Of a stretch of DNA of 64,000 nucleotides, positions 11,890 to 22,900 are shown piece after piece. Made by a program: the position numbers and the translations under genes. Source of the stretch: Takakia lepidozioides. Lineage: Eukaryota > Streptophyta > Takakiopsida > Takakiales > Takakiaceae. Under the pieces are notes generated by a model. The model was not told where the DNA came from. It did not search any database and saw nothing but the letters and a program-made list of their open reading frames with translations. The stretch covers positions 52,530,042 to 52,594,041 of the forward strand of contig CM060734.1 in the NCBI GenBank assembly GCA_030704615.1, written 5' to 3'. Within the stretch, counting starts at the first letter, position 1, and the number at the start of each line of letters is the position of its first letter.

Positions 11890-12595
11890 GGTAATTGTCT
11901 TACCAGTGTACATAGCAGTTTCTGTAGTAGCAGTCACTGAATGCGAAATTCTGTTCTTTGTAATCTATGGTCCAAGTATGTGAGTCCAGTTCTGGTTGTT
12001 CAGAAAACTAATTGAACCCGTGCAATGTGCTGACGGGTGTTGACAACGATAATCGCAGCTGCAGACAGAAAAGTTTACTACTCAGCTGCTGCTCTGCAAG
12101 TGACGGTCCCTGCGGTATGACCCAGCTAGTATTATGGGTCTGAGATGAGTCGATTAATAAAACTGTTATGTACAATTCAAGCTGGAAAACATTTTGGCCC
12201 CACTTGAAATGTTTTTGTGCATAGTCTACAGACATACAAAATGATCTGTATGCAACTTGTAACCTTTTTCTTGGAGCCTGATTTGTATGCAATGGTGTCT
12301 TGTGCTTCCAAAATGAAGAATGTGTCTGCAACAATATAACCTGCGCTAAAATCAATACTTTAAAATGCATATCTGGACCTTGGCATTTCACATGTCCACA
12401 CTCCACACCATTTAAAACCAAATGTTTTACACACTTGGACCCTCAGATAATAGTAATTCTGTGAGAATTGGCCAACTCTGCTTTGAACCACCCACCACTT
12501 ACTTGCAAGACCCTAGATCTGGCCTTAAGTTAGGCTAGATCACGTTTCACTGCAAATAAAAATTATACTAACGTTTGACATTATCTAGAATTAGA

Positions 12596-12745
12596 AGGAC
12601 AGCTGGCCCTGGCCATCGCCTCCTTCCTTATAGTTGGGCTTGGCCATCATGGGTGACATCCAACAGACACGTATGTGGCTTTGAACCCAGGACCACTTAT
12701 AAGGGGGCTTTGCATAGTAACCATTAGGCTGTTCAATGGATGCTT
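12596..12745 (-). repeat. tRNA-derived SINE, copy in the 3' flank of the 11.5-kb SPH gene
   Basis: On the minus strand a box-A-like stretch (GCCTAATGGTTACTAT) is followed by a box-B-like stretch (GGGTTCAAAGCC) and a body that ends in TAATTCTAG. It aligns with 25880-26042 and 40545-40705, so the insertion predates the duplication of the SPH genes. It is not a tRNA gene, because no cloverleaf can be completed. Confidence 0.6.
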
Positions 12746-12999
12746 CATCCATTTGCATAATATGTTGGAAGATCAAACTAATAGAATAGAAACGTACAAC
12801 GAAGAAGGAAACTTGCAGCTACCTAAATACTGTATACAGGCCCAGAAGAGACGGCCCCAAGGAGATCTGAAGCTAATTAAATAAAGCAGATACCAGATCT
12901 GCCTACTTGGTGGTGCACTAAATTAACCGCCAATAATAAATAGTGATGAGCTGGTCCTACATTGAATGAGGCGCGCCGGAAGAGTATGAAGAATTCAAA

Positions 13000-14180
13000 C
13001 ACCCCCTCTCACACAACCATCAAACAAGCTTCTTGTCTTTCATCAGCTGTTCTAGGCTTACCAAGCCAAGAGCATTTGGGAAGAACTAAACTTGTGTTTA
13101 CCTACTAGTTGATGGTTTGAGGATAAGTGAGCGAGATCGACTTCCCTATTGAGCACCTTCTCACAAATGTAACGATAGTGCACTTCTATGTGCTTAGTTC
13201 GGGCATGAAGCACACGATTGTTAGCAATTTTAATGCTGCTGGTATTGTCACACCATAGCCGAGTTGCCTCCCCGAAAAGGAAACCCAGTTCCCTTGATAG
13301 GTTCTGCAGCCACATTGCTTCTTTGCCTCCTTCAGTTAATGCTCTGTACTCCGCTTCTGTAGAGGAAAGAGCAACCGTTGGTTGTTTCTTACCACTCCAG
13401 ATAATAGGCATTCCTCCCAATCGAAAAACATAACCAGATGTAGACCTTCGCCCTTCTTGATCCCTAGCCCAATCTGCATCAACAAAGCCATCTAGCATAC
13501 AATTACCATGAGCCTTGAAGAACAAGCCTAGATCAGTTGTGCCCTTCAAGTAACGGAAGATGAGCTTGACTGCCTCCATGTGAGGTTTTTGTGGTGCTGC
13601 CATAAATCGACTTACCAAACCAACTGCATAACAGATGTGATCTGGCCTTGTGTTTGTCAAATAAATGAGTTTATCCACCATCTTCTTGTAAAGAGAAGCA
13701 TCTGCAGGTTCAGCTTCCATATTCGTCAATAATTTGAGGCCTTCCACTATCGGAGTTGAACATGGACTTCATTCATTGAGGCCTAATTCTTCGAGAGTTG
13801 CCTTTACATACCCTCTCTGTGTCATGAATATGCCATCGCTGAAGTACAAAAATTCAAGACGCAAGTAGTGAGCCATGTTACCCAACTGTGACATCACGAA
13901 ATGCTCAGCAAGTTGATTGGAAAGCCAATCAATCTTTTGGGTATGGCTACCTGTAAGAAGAAGATCATCAACGTAAATCATAATGTATAATAACCTTTCC
14001 GTCTTCATGGAAATAATAAAGATTATGATCAGCTTCACTCCACGTCAACCCTCGACCTCGAAGATAGATGTCGATCTCTTCATACCAGGCTCGAGGAGCC
14101 TGTTTGAGCCCATAGAGCGCTTCTTCAACTTGCACACTTTCGCACCTTGTTTAGAATCAACAAATCCCTCTGGCTGTAGC
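13000..14180 (-). pseudogene. Copia pol fragment: end of reverse transcriptase plus RNase H
   Basis: Reading leftwards on the minus strand, the piece starts near 14180 with the VCKLKKALYGLKQAPRAW region. The catalytic YVDD box lies in the frame 14038-13769. The RNase H domain is in 13747-13058 (TRPDHICYAVG, DGFVDADWA, SSTEAEYRAL, RTKHIEVHYR). A frame break separates the two parts near 13760. The N-terminal gag, protease and integrase are absent. It belongs to a different copia lineage from the elements at 1 and 19 kb, which have FVDD in place of YVDD. Confidence 0.85.
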
Positions 14181-14680
14181 ATACATACTGTAAAAGATCT
14201 GACTCTCTCTTTTCTTTGTCCAACTATGACAAAATTTCAGGCGCTTTGCTTGGTTTGCTGTTCACAGGGAATTTACCAAAACTCCAAGGAAAACTGATTG
14301 CTCGGGATTTTGTTTCAACCGGACTCTCATCTATATCTGAATTCCAGCCAAGGCCCTATTCTTATTCCACTTCCCTCATTTACAAATTCACAGATCGATC
14401 AAGTGATCGTCACTCCTACTCTGGCCTGATTCCTTGTTCAAAAGATCTCCCTGTCAACCTATGTACTCATCTCATGCCATTCTATCTATGCACAGTACTG
14501 GACTACGATGTCCAGTCCGCCCCTCCACCACACCGTGCATCAACACATTCTATCACCATAGACCAGTGCAGATCGATTCTTTTTCTTCTTCTCACGACCT
14601 CTTTTTCTGCTCACCAAAAAGCGCAGCACCGGCTACGTCCGGTCTGCCCAGCCACCACGCCATGCTACGCTAGTTTTCTG
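14181..14680. other. Junction between copia and gypsy fragments
   Basis: No domain is recognised on either strand. The 201-codon plus-strand frame at 14216-14821 runs opposite the gypsy frame and is not supported. This may be the 3' non-coding or LTR part of the gypsy element; I found no second copy to prove it. Confidence 0.4.
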
Positions 14681-17215
14681 TCAATACAGATCTGCTCTAG
14701 ATGCCTGTACACCATCATTCTTTTCTCTTTTATGGATCTTCCATGTTGGAGGCAAATCCAACTCATAGGCCACTGCGCCATGGCGTTCCAGGATTTTAAA
14801 CGGACCACAAAATCTTGGTGACAACTTATAACACTTGCCTAGTGTTAGATTGCTTCTTTTAGGTGTAACTTTCAAAAACACCATATCACCAATGGCAAAT
14901 TCACGAAAAGTCCTACGCTTATCAGCAAAGAACTTGGCCCGTTCTTGTGCAGCCTGCATACTACGCTTCACGAGATCTAGGACAGAGTGGATCTCTTTGA
15001 TTCTGTCATTCACGCTTTGCACATTTGATGGTGGTGTGATAAGCGAAGCAGGAGCTAAGCAATCTCGTCCATATAAAGCTTCAAATGGGCTCATGCCAAT
15101 GGCACTGTGGAAATGCTTGTTATAAGCAAATTCCACCATATACAGATATTGTTCCCAAGAGGACTGTCTTTCACCAACGTACATTCTCAACATATCTTCA
15201 ATTGTATGGTTGGTCCTTTCTGTTTGGGCATCTGTTTCTGGGTGAAAGGCCGTACTCAATTTCACCTTGGTTCCCAATTTCTTAAACAAGTCAATCCAAA
15301 AATGACTTGTGAACTTTGAGTCCCTGTCACAAATAATCTCCCGAGGCAGACCATGGATCCTGAATATCTCTTTCATGTACAAGGATGCAACATCAGATGC
15401 CGTAGCACTCATCCTTGTAGGTATCAAGTGGGCTATCTTAGACAGCCTATCTACAACCACCATGATACTGTCATGGCCACTTCTGGTCCTGGGCAATGCC
15501 ACAATGAAATCCATACTAATGGACTCCCAATTCCATCCAGGAACAGATAATGGTTGTAATAATCCAGGAGGTCTGACTCTCTCTGACTTCGAAACCTGAC
15601 ATGGGAAACATTTCTGCACATATTCTTTAATTTCTCTCTTCATACCCGGCCAAAAATAATGCTTCCGTATTGACCAATAGGTTCTCTGAAAGCCCGGGTG
15701 TCCAGAGATTGGAATATTGTGACTGTCATGAATAATGCGCAATCTCAAGTCTGGAATCAGGGGAACACAAAGCCGACCATTATAAAATAACACCCCATCT
15801 CTCAAGAGGTATGGCCGGTACTTCTCTTTCTCAATAGAAGTTCTCTGATCACAAGACAAACTCTTTAATGGCTCTTTGAAGAATTCATCGACCTCATACT
15901 GACCTTTAATGTCTTGAAATATAGTGCTACTGACGCATGAGACAACATTAACGTGTAATGGTCTCCTAGAAAGTGCATCAGCAATCACATTTTCTCTCCC
16001 TTTGACATACTTTAGGTCATAATGGAATTGCTGAAGCAGTTCTGACCACTTGATCTGCCTCTGACTCCAATGAGGTTGCGTGGTCAAATATTTTAAACTC
16101 TGATGGTCAGTCTCTATCACAAAATCAACTGGAAGCAGGTAATGCCTCCATATCTTCAGAGCATGAACTATCGCCAATAGTTCCTTTTCATGAGTGGGAT
16201 AATTCTTTTCTGTTGGACTGATCTTTCGAGATTCATAGGCAATCACTTGCCTATCTTGCATCAGCACAGCTCCAATAGCAAGATCACTTGCATCAATACA
16301 CAGTACTATTGCTCCCTTCGTAGGATCGAGCAATTTCAGTACAGGAGCATGTGTTAAGGCATACTTCAACTTCTCGAAACTGTTATCACAATCTCTTGTC
16401 CAAACATCCTTCAAGCTTACAGGACTCGAGTCCTTAAGCAGGTCAGTCAATGGGGTTGCAATCTGTGAAAAAGATTTAACAAACTTCCGTAGGAAGCTAG
16501 CAAACCCAATAAAGCTCCTGACCTCAGTCTTATCACTTGGTTTAGGCCATTCAACCACTGTCTGGACTTTCTTAGGATCAATTGAAATTCCATCTTTGGA
16601 AATACAAAATCCCAAGTAATCCATGTGGTCTACAAAGAACTCACACTTGCTTCTCTTAGCAAACAGGTGGTTCTCTCTTAGTATGTCTAAAACCAAGCGT
16701 AAATGCAGTTCATGTTCTTCCTCAGACTTCGAGTATATTAGTATATCATCCATGTAGACTAAAACCATCTTCCCCAAATATTTCTGGAACAGAGGGTTCA
16801 TCAGATAAGTAAATGTTGCTGGAGCATTTGTGAGCCCAAATGGCATCACCAAGAATTCATAATGACCAAAACGAGATCGAAATCCTGTCTTTGGTATATC
16901 AGAATTCTTGATCCGTATCTGATGATATCCAGACCGAAGATCAAGTTTTGAAAAAACTTGACTCCCATATAGATAGTCAAACAAATCGTCCACACGAGGT
17001 AAAGGGAACTTATTCTTGATGGTGACCTTATTCAACCATCTATAGTCCACACACAGTCTCAAAGTTCCGTCTTTCTTCTTCTTAAACATTACAGGGGCAC
17101 CCCAAGGGCATTTACTTGGACGTATATACCCCTTTTCCAACAAGTCATCGATTACATGCATTTTTGTAGACAACAGGATCTCATTCAATGTGAATTCTGT
17201 TAAGCTCTGGGACAT
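14681..17215 (-). CDS. Ty3/gypsy pol fragment: reverse transcriptase, RNase H and integrase
   Basis: One uninterrupted frame of 844 codons. Reverse transcriptase lies at about residues 20-200 ([26 protein letters not shown], catalytic YMDD). RNase H is at about 290-420 ([27 protein letters not shown]). The integrase zinc finger is at about 500-545 ([14 protein letters not shown]). The integrase core is at about 560-720 ([23 protein letters not shown]). The usual DGQTER reads DAQTER. The frame lacks gag and protease at its N-terminus, and the C-terminus stops soon after LPPTWKIH, where a chromodomain would be expected. It is a truncated but unusually open fragment, abutting a copia fragment of opposite orientation at about 17210. 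Confidence 0.88.
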   Translation of the reverse strand: MSQSLTEFTLNEILLSTKMHVIDDLLEKGYIRPSKCPWGAPVMFKKKKDGTLRLCVDYRWLNKVTIKNKFPLPRVDDLFDYLYGSQVFSKLDLRSGYHQIRIKNSDIPKTGFRSRFGHYEFLVMPFGLTNAPATFTYLMNPLFQKYLGKMVLVYMDDILIYSKSEEEHELHLRLVLDILRENHLFAKRSKCEFFVDHMDYLGFCISKDGISIDPKKVQTVVEWPKPSDKTEVRSFIGFASFLRKFVKSFSQIATPLTDLLKDSSPVSLKDVWTRDCDNSFEKLKYALTHAPVLKLLDPTKGAIVLCIDASDLAIGAVLMQDRQVIAYESRKISPTEKNYPTHEKELLAIVHALKIWRHYLLPVDFVIETDHQSLKYLTTQPHWSQRQIKWSELLQQFHYDLKYVKGRENVIADALSRRPLHVNVVSCVSSTIFQDIKGQYEVDEFFKEPLKSLSCDQRTSIEKEKYRPYLLRDGVLFYNGRLCVPLIPDLRLRIIHDSHNIPISGHPGFQRTYWSIRKHYFWPGMKREIKEYVQKCFPCQVSKSERVRPPGLLQPLSVPGWNWESISMDFIVALPRTRSGHDSIMVVVDRLSKIAHLIPTRMSATASDVASLYMKEIFRIHGLPREIICDRDSKFTSHFWIDLFKKLGTKVKLSTAFHPETDAQTERTNHTIEDMLRMYVGERQSSWEQYLYMVEFAYNKHFHSAIGMSPFEALYGRDCLAPASLITPPSNVQSVNDRIKEIHSVLDLVKRSMQAAQERAKFFADKRRTFREFAIGDMVFLKVTPKRSNLTLGKCYKLSPRFCGPFKILERHGAVAYELDLPPTWKIHKREKNDGVQASRADLY

Positions 17216-18212
17216 GATAAATTACCTCAATCGATATTTTAAAATTACAACAAGAGCAGCTTACTATTACGTGGAATTGCACATTTTCAGAAACAAAACC
17301 GCACGGTTGATTTTTGTCAACCAGGAGCGATACATTGTTCACATTATTCGTCGGTTTGGTTTGCAAGATGCAAACACTGCATTGACACCAGCAGATCACA
17401 TTCTCATTTGAGTATGGAACAAGATGGAGACGGTGAGGCCTTCGGAGAACCTTACAAACAGGCTGTAGGTTGCTTAATGTTTGCAATGATCGCAACCAGA
17501 CCTGATATCGCCTATGCTGTAAGCGTAGTTGCAAGATATTCACAGAATCCTAAGAAATCACATTGGACTGCGGTCAAAAGGATCTTCCGCTATCTTAAGG
17601 AAACTAGTGACTACGGACTCTGGTACGGAGGAGTGGGTCAAAGTCATGTTCTCATAGGATTCTGCGATGCGGATTTTGCTGGTGATATGGATGATCGTAG
17701 GTCCAGGACTGGGTACGTCTTCATGCTTGGAGGTGGTGTGATTGCATGGTCTAGTCAAAGACAAGTTTGCACAGCAAGCTCCACCACCGAAGCAGAATAC
17801 ATGTTTGCATGTGTAGCAACGAAAGAAGCTATCTGGCTTAGGAGACTGCTAAAGAGTATTGGCATTGAGCAGCAGGGAGCTACTACTCTTTTCATGCCAA
17901 AGTGCTATTCGACTTGTGAAAAACCCACAGTTTCACAAAAGAACGAAGCACATTGATGTGCAGTTCCATTTTATCCGAGAGAAGTATCAAGGGGGTGACA
18001 TTGACATTCAGTTTGTGGGCACGAAAGACCAAGTTGCCGACATCATGACAAAAGCTCTTCCGAAAGATGCTTTTCAGTCCTTCAGATCGTCTATGGGAGT
18101 AAGGCGAAAAGAGATCATACAGAGAAATGATTATCCGAGAATTGTGGTTGGTACTGATCAGGTTGCTGGTTGCAATCGGTTGCTACTGATCAGTAGACTT
18201 GAGGTTTTGTAT
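17210..18212 (+). pseudogene. Copia pol fragment: RT tail plus RNase H, with 3' end
   Basis: The piece starts inside reverse transcriptase just after the catalytic box (YYVELHIFRN, ERYIVHIIRRFG). It continues through the frame starting at 17411 (TRPDIAYAVS, GFCDADFAGD, SSTTEAEYMF) and then, after a frame change near 17890, to RTKHIDVQFHFIRE and DIMTKALP up to about 18110. A purine tract GAGTGGGAG at 18217-18225 is followed by TGTTGAATG, a plausible start of the 3' LTR. The 5' part of the element is missing because the gypsy fragment replaces it. Confidence 0.85.
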
Positions 18213-18225
18213 CCATGAGTGGGAG

Positions 18226-18748
18226 TGTTGAATGAATTACATGAATACAAAACACTTCTACATGGGGTAGGATCAACGAGCAGTATCTTAGGGTTCTTGA
18301 TTTGACCACAGTTAGATCTAACTAGTGACGTTGATCATCCCGATGCTTCTGCAGGACGTTTGGTTCTTGAAGACGTTTCGTCTTCCATACTTCTTGGTAC
18401 ATCTAGTTCTTAGTGTATGCAGGTAGTAAGTGTTGTAGATCCTTAGAAGTGAGATAGATACTCTAGCTGTAAGAGCTTCTTGGTGTTGTAGTCGATAGTG
18501 GCTTTGATTACATATGCAGATATAGATCAAGTAAGCTCCTTGGTGTTGTAGTCGATAGTGGCTTTGATCACATGCAGATATAGATCAAGTAAGCTCCTTG
18601 GTGTTGTAGTCGATAGTGGCTTTGATCACATATGCATATATAGATCAAGTATACATTTGATATAGCTTGAGGACAATTTACTGATGTACTTGATGTACTT
18701 GATGTACTAGGAAGTAAGTTTTTTCAGCAGCATCATACTTACTGGTTC
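18226..18748 (+). repeat. Possible 3' LTR remnant of the copia fragment, with tandem repeats
   Basis: It begins TGTTGAATG straight after a polypurine tract, the position of a 3' LTR. No second LTR copy is present, so the right boundary is a guess. It contains a three-copy tandem repeat at 18474-18650. Confidence 0.45.
18474..18650. repeat. Three-copy tandem repeat, about 60-bp unit
   Basis: Copies start at 18474, 18534 and 18592 with AGCT(T/C)CTTGGTGTTG and contain GTCGATAGTGGCTTTGAT. They are nearly identical. Confidence 0.85.
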
Positions 18749-19063
18749 ACAATCCAGAGTACCATCGTCGAACAAAGCACATAGACGTTCAGTACCATGT
18801 CATTCGCTAGAACCAGGTGAAGGGAGAAATTGACATTCAGTATGTTCACACGAACGAGATCAGATTGCCGATATTCTTACGAAGGCTCTTGGTCCAGACA
18901 AGTCCCTTCTTTTTCGCTCCATGCTTGGGTTGCATTCCCCAGCAAGCAATCTCTGTGCAAGCGATCTTTGAAGCATGCATGGAATGACGGACTGAGTGTG
19001 AGTGTTGAAATCGAAGATCCAGTCCGTCATTGACATCTGGACCGTGCTGGTCGGATAGTCATA
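18749..19063 (+). pseudogene. Copia RNase H tail remnant
   Basis: The frame from about 18752 reads NPEYHRRTKHIDVQYHVIR, then hits a stop, and further on shows DIQYVHTNE and, in another frame, DQIADILTKALG. This is the C-terminal end of a second copia pol. The better preserved copia element at 19069 inserted just downstream of it. Confidence 0.75.
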
Positions 19064-19068
19064 GTCAG

Positions 19069-19442
19069 TATTGGACGTTTACAGTACAGCTTATAGTTAA
19101 ACACTAGATTACGTATAGCTTGTAGTTAAATATTTCATTAGGTTTAGTGACAAGTTACTATTCATTTGTGCTACTACTTAGTGTCTTCTTTGATTGGTTT
19201 CGATGCTTCTTGATTCTTACGTTAGGTGTTCATGCTTGGTAGTCTCTGCAGGGTTTTGATATTGATGCCTGGTAGTCTCTGCTAGGTTTTGATGTTCATG
19301 TACTTTGATTGTCTACTACTGCACGATGACAATTGATTAGTATTAAACATCTGATAAAGGACTCTGCAGTAAATGTTTTGCTAACATTGTAGACAGTTTC
19401 CTTGAATGCTCTTGATTGATAGCTCGTTCTAGAAATTCAAAA
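19069..19442 (+). repeat. 5' LTR of the second copia element
   Basis: Direct repeat of 23745-24117. It begins TATTGGACGTTTACAG and ends AGAAATTCAAAA. It carries a short ACTCTGC insertion near 19361 that the 3' copy lacks. Confidence 0.9.
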
Positions 19443-19456
19443 GGTTATGGGCCCAC
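19443..19456 (+). other. Primer binding site matching the anticodon arm of initiator tRNA-Met
   Basis: GGTTATGGGCCCAC follows the LTR directly. It is complementary to GUGGGCCCAUAACC in the initiator tRNA-Met anticodon arm, and it is nearly the primer site I recall for Drosophila copia. This suggests priming by a cleaved half tRNA. Confidence 0.8.
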
Positions 19457-19573
19457 TTCCATAGAGTGAACTAGAATTTTAGTGTCAAGTTTGTTGCTAC
19501 TGTGCGTACATGTAGTACATGTAGTGTGTCAGCATTCGTCTCAGTTTTAGCATTGTTTTTGAACGGAAGATCG

Positions 19574-19789
19574 ATGGATCTTTCACGAGAGTTGAACAAT
19601 ATTGAGCGGTACTGTGGTGATGATTTTCACCTCTGGAAAATGCAAATGCGGGCTATATTTGTGGCCAAGGATCTAATTGAAATCGTCGAAGGTGAAGAAA
19701 CCGAAGAGGCCAGTGATGACAAGCGGGCATGGCGGAAGCGTGATAGTATTGCTGTCAGCCTCCTCTATCTGGGAGCGCTTAAAGATTAA
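19574..19789 (+). pseudogene. Gag N-terminal piece of the second copia element
   Basis: Seventy-one codons start with MDLSRELNNIERY and include FHLWKMQMRAIF, a typical copia gag N-terminus, then end at a premature stop at 19787-19789. The gag sequence continues after a gap of about 60 bases, in the frame that leads into 19953 (HIGELESIIRHLKDLG). A full gag is therefore not made without bypassing a stop and a frame change. Confidence 0.75.
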
Positions 19790-19952
19790 CCATGAGCATA
19801 AGGCATCCGAGAATGTTCAGTCTCTGTAGACAAAGTTCTTCCTATCGAAATTATCATAGGGACAAGATATTGCTTTTCATATTGGAGAGCTGGAGTCTAT
19901 CATCCGTCATCTTAAAGACCTTGGAGATCCCGGATTCAGTGAGAGTCAGTTA

Positions 19953-22900
19953 ATGACCAAGCTTATCATCAACCTGCCTAGGAATTATCGACATCTCAAG
20001 ACTGCTTGGGATAGTGTACCGGATGAGAAAAAGACTCTTGAGATGCTCACACTGCGCATCCTCAAGGAGGAAACAGCTCTCAAAGAAGATGAAATAGAAC
20101 TACACGCTTTCTATGCTCACAAGAATAGTGGACAATCTGGAAGCAGCGGGAGTAGCAGACAGTTTGGAAGCGGTGGGAGTGCCGGACAATCTGGAAGCAG
20201 TGGGAGTGCCAGACAGTTTGGAAGTAGTGTGAGTGGTGCAAAACCATATCTCACACCCGAACAGAAAGAGCAACGGCGACTTCACATTGAAAGTCTTAAG
20301 CAAAAGACACGTTGCAGAAACTGTGGTGAAGTCGGTCACTGGCACCGTGAATGCAAGCAACCTAACAAAGAACAGGCTCCCAAACCTGAATCATCGAAAC
20401 ATCATGCGTTTATGGCTCACCTGAGCACGGAGACCTCTAACGATCCTACAAACGTTTGGTTTGCTGATAGTGCTTGTTCACAACACATGACAGATAAGAG
20501 ACACTGGTTTAAGAATCTAAAACCGATAGATGGACCAGGATGGAGAGTTCATGCAATCAAAGATATCTCTACTGCTGTTGTGGCTCACGGTGACATTGAT
20601 GTACGCATGTTTGTAAATAATGAGTGGCACACGAGAGTTCTGCATGACGTGCTTTACGTTCCAGATTTGCGGAGAAATCTATTTTCCATTGCTTCAGCCG
20701 CACAGAAAGGTATCATTTACACAATAGACAAACATGGCTGCACTCTTAGTCATCGTGGAGAAATCATCATGACTGGATTACTTACTGCAGAGCACATGTA
20801 TGAATTGCAAATAGAGGTTATTGTGAATCCATCGACAGCATTAATTGCTAACACCATTGGTGTTCCTACGAAGGTGGACTGTACCCAAAGTATCACTACG
20901 TGGCACAACAGACTGGCTCATCTCAATCATGCAATGATTAAGGAGATGGAATCTAACAAATTGGTTGACGGCCTCATCATTTCTGGTGAGAGAGACAAAG
21001 AATTCTGCACTGGCTGTGTACTTGGCAAAAGTCATCGTTCACCATTCCCTGTGAATCATATTCGTGACAAAGCCACGACACTGGGATTCTTGGTTCACAT
21101 GGATATATGTGGTCCATTTCCTCTTTCCCTAGGAGGTATGAGATACTTCATACTTTTCAAGGATGATTGCTCCGGATACCGTATCCTCTATTGCATGAAG
21201 TCTCGCGATGAAGCGCTTCTTTGTTTTAAGCGTATGTTTCATACCACAAAGAGAGAGAGGGGTAATTCTATCAGTATTCTCAGGACTGATCGTGCACGAG
21301 AATTTCTCAGTGACGAGTTCAAGAAGTTTATGAATGATGAAGGGATTCACCATGAATTAACCACAACATATACACCCGAACAAAACTCAGTGGCAGAACG
21401 TGACAATCGGACCATCGTCGAGAGTGTTCGAAGTATGTTACATTTTAGTGGCATGCCAATTAAATTCTGGGGTGAAGCTGCCTATACTGCAGCATATGTT
21501 CTCAATCGCTCGGAGACACGTATGATCAACAATGCTACACCGTTTCAGATTTGGACGGGCACCAAGCCATCTATTGCTCACTTGAAGATATTTGGCCGTG
21601 AAGGCTATGTTCATATTCCAAAGGAATTAAGAACCAAGCTCCAACCTAAAAGTAAGTCCAGTGTCTTTTGTGGCTACGATGATTCATCGAAGGGATATCG
21701 TTTTTGGGATAGACGTACCCAACGTGTTATTGTCAGCAGAGATGTGATCTTCCGTGAAGACTCTTTTCCGTTTCTGAGCAATCCTCCATCTGAAACCTCT
21801 GCATTATGCGTCACTTTGTCTATATCTGCTGACATTGAAACAGTGGAAGCTCTTACTTCCGATTCTTTGCCAGAAAGTGACAATGCGGATATCTCCACAG
21901 CTATGGATTCATTGGCTATGGCTTCCAGTCCTGAGACCTCACATTCTGGTAGCCCTGAGATTCAACTTGATGTGATCATACCGATTTGTCCGGAGACTCC
22001 TCCAATGATATTGTCACCACCTCGCCCTACGGAGTTCATTTTACTTGCGGGTGTTCTACCAGAAGGCACAGTTCGCTCTCGGCAATTTCCAATACGTTAT
22101 GGAGATTGGGTCTCTCATGCCTGTACAACAACTATGGATAATTCTCCTATTGTCGAGCTTGTCGATTATTATCAGGCTATTGATTCCCCACAACAAACTG
22201 AGTGGTTACATGCTATGAGGGAGGAATACACATCCCTTATGGAGAATCAGACGTGGTCTCTTACTCCATTGCCTCCTAATCGGAAGACAGTAAAATGCAA
22301 ATGGATATTTAAGGTCAAGTATAACTTAGATGGAAGCATTGAGAGGTTCAAGGCTCGTTTGGTGGCCAAGGGATCCACACAGAAACCTGGTATTGATTTT
22401 ACTGAAACTTTCGCACCTGTTGCTAAATTTGACAGCATCCGAACCATACCTTCCATTGTGGCAGCAGATGATATGGAGCTTGAGCAGTTTGATGTCAAGA
22501 CAACGTTTCTTTATGGAGAATTAGCTGAAGAGATTTTTATGGATCAACCCCTCGGGTTTGCAGTGGAGATTCAACCACCGCAAGTATGCAGACTTCACAA
22601 GTCTTTGTATGGGCTTCGCCAGGCCTCTCGAGCACGGAATGACAAATTTGACTTTCTGCTCACAAAGTTTGACCTTAAAAGATCTGCTGCTGATCCTTGC
22701 GTTTATGTTTCCATGAATTGTCCGCGTCTCATTCTCATCATCTTTGTTGATGATGGTTTGATCTGTTCTACCGACACGAATCGCATTCAAGGGATTCTCA
22801 TCTTTATGCAAGAGGCCTTCATCCTGAAAACAGGTGCGCCCGAATGCTACATTGGTCTTCGCATTCGGAGAAATCGCTCCAAAAAGACACTCTCTCGACC

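Noticed and set aside
14216-14821. 201-codon plus-strand frame
   Set aside because: It overlaps the end of the gypsy frame on the other strand and has no recognisable domain.
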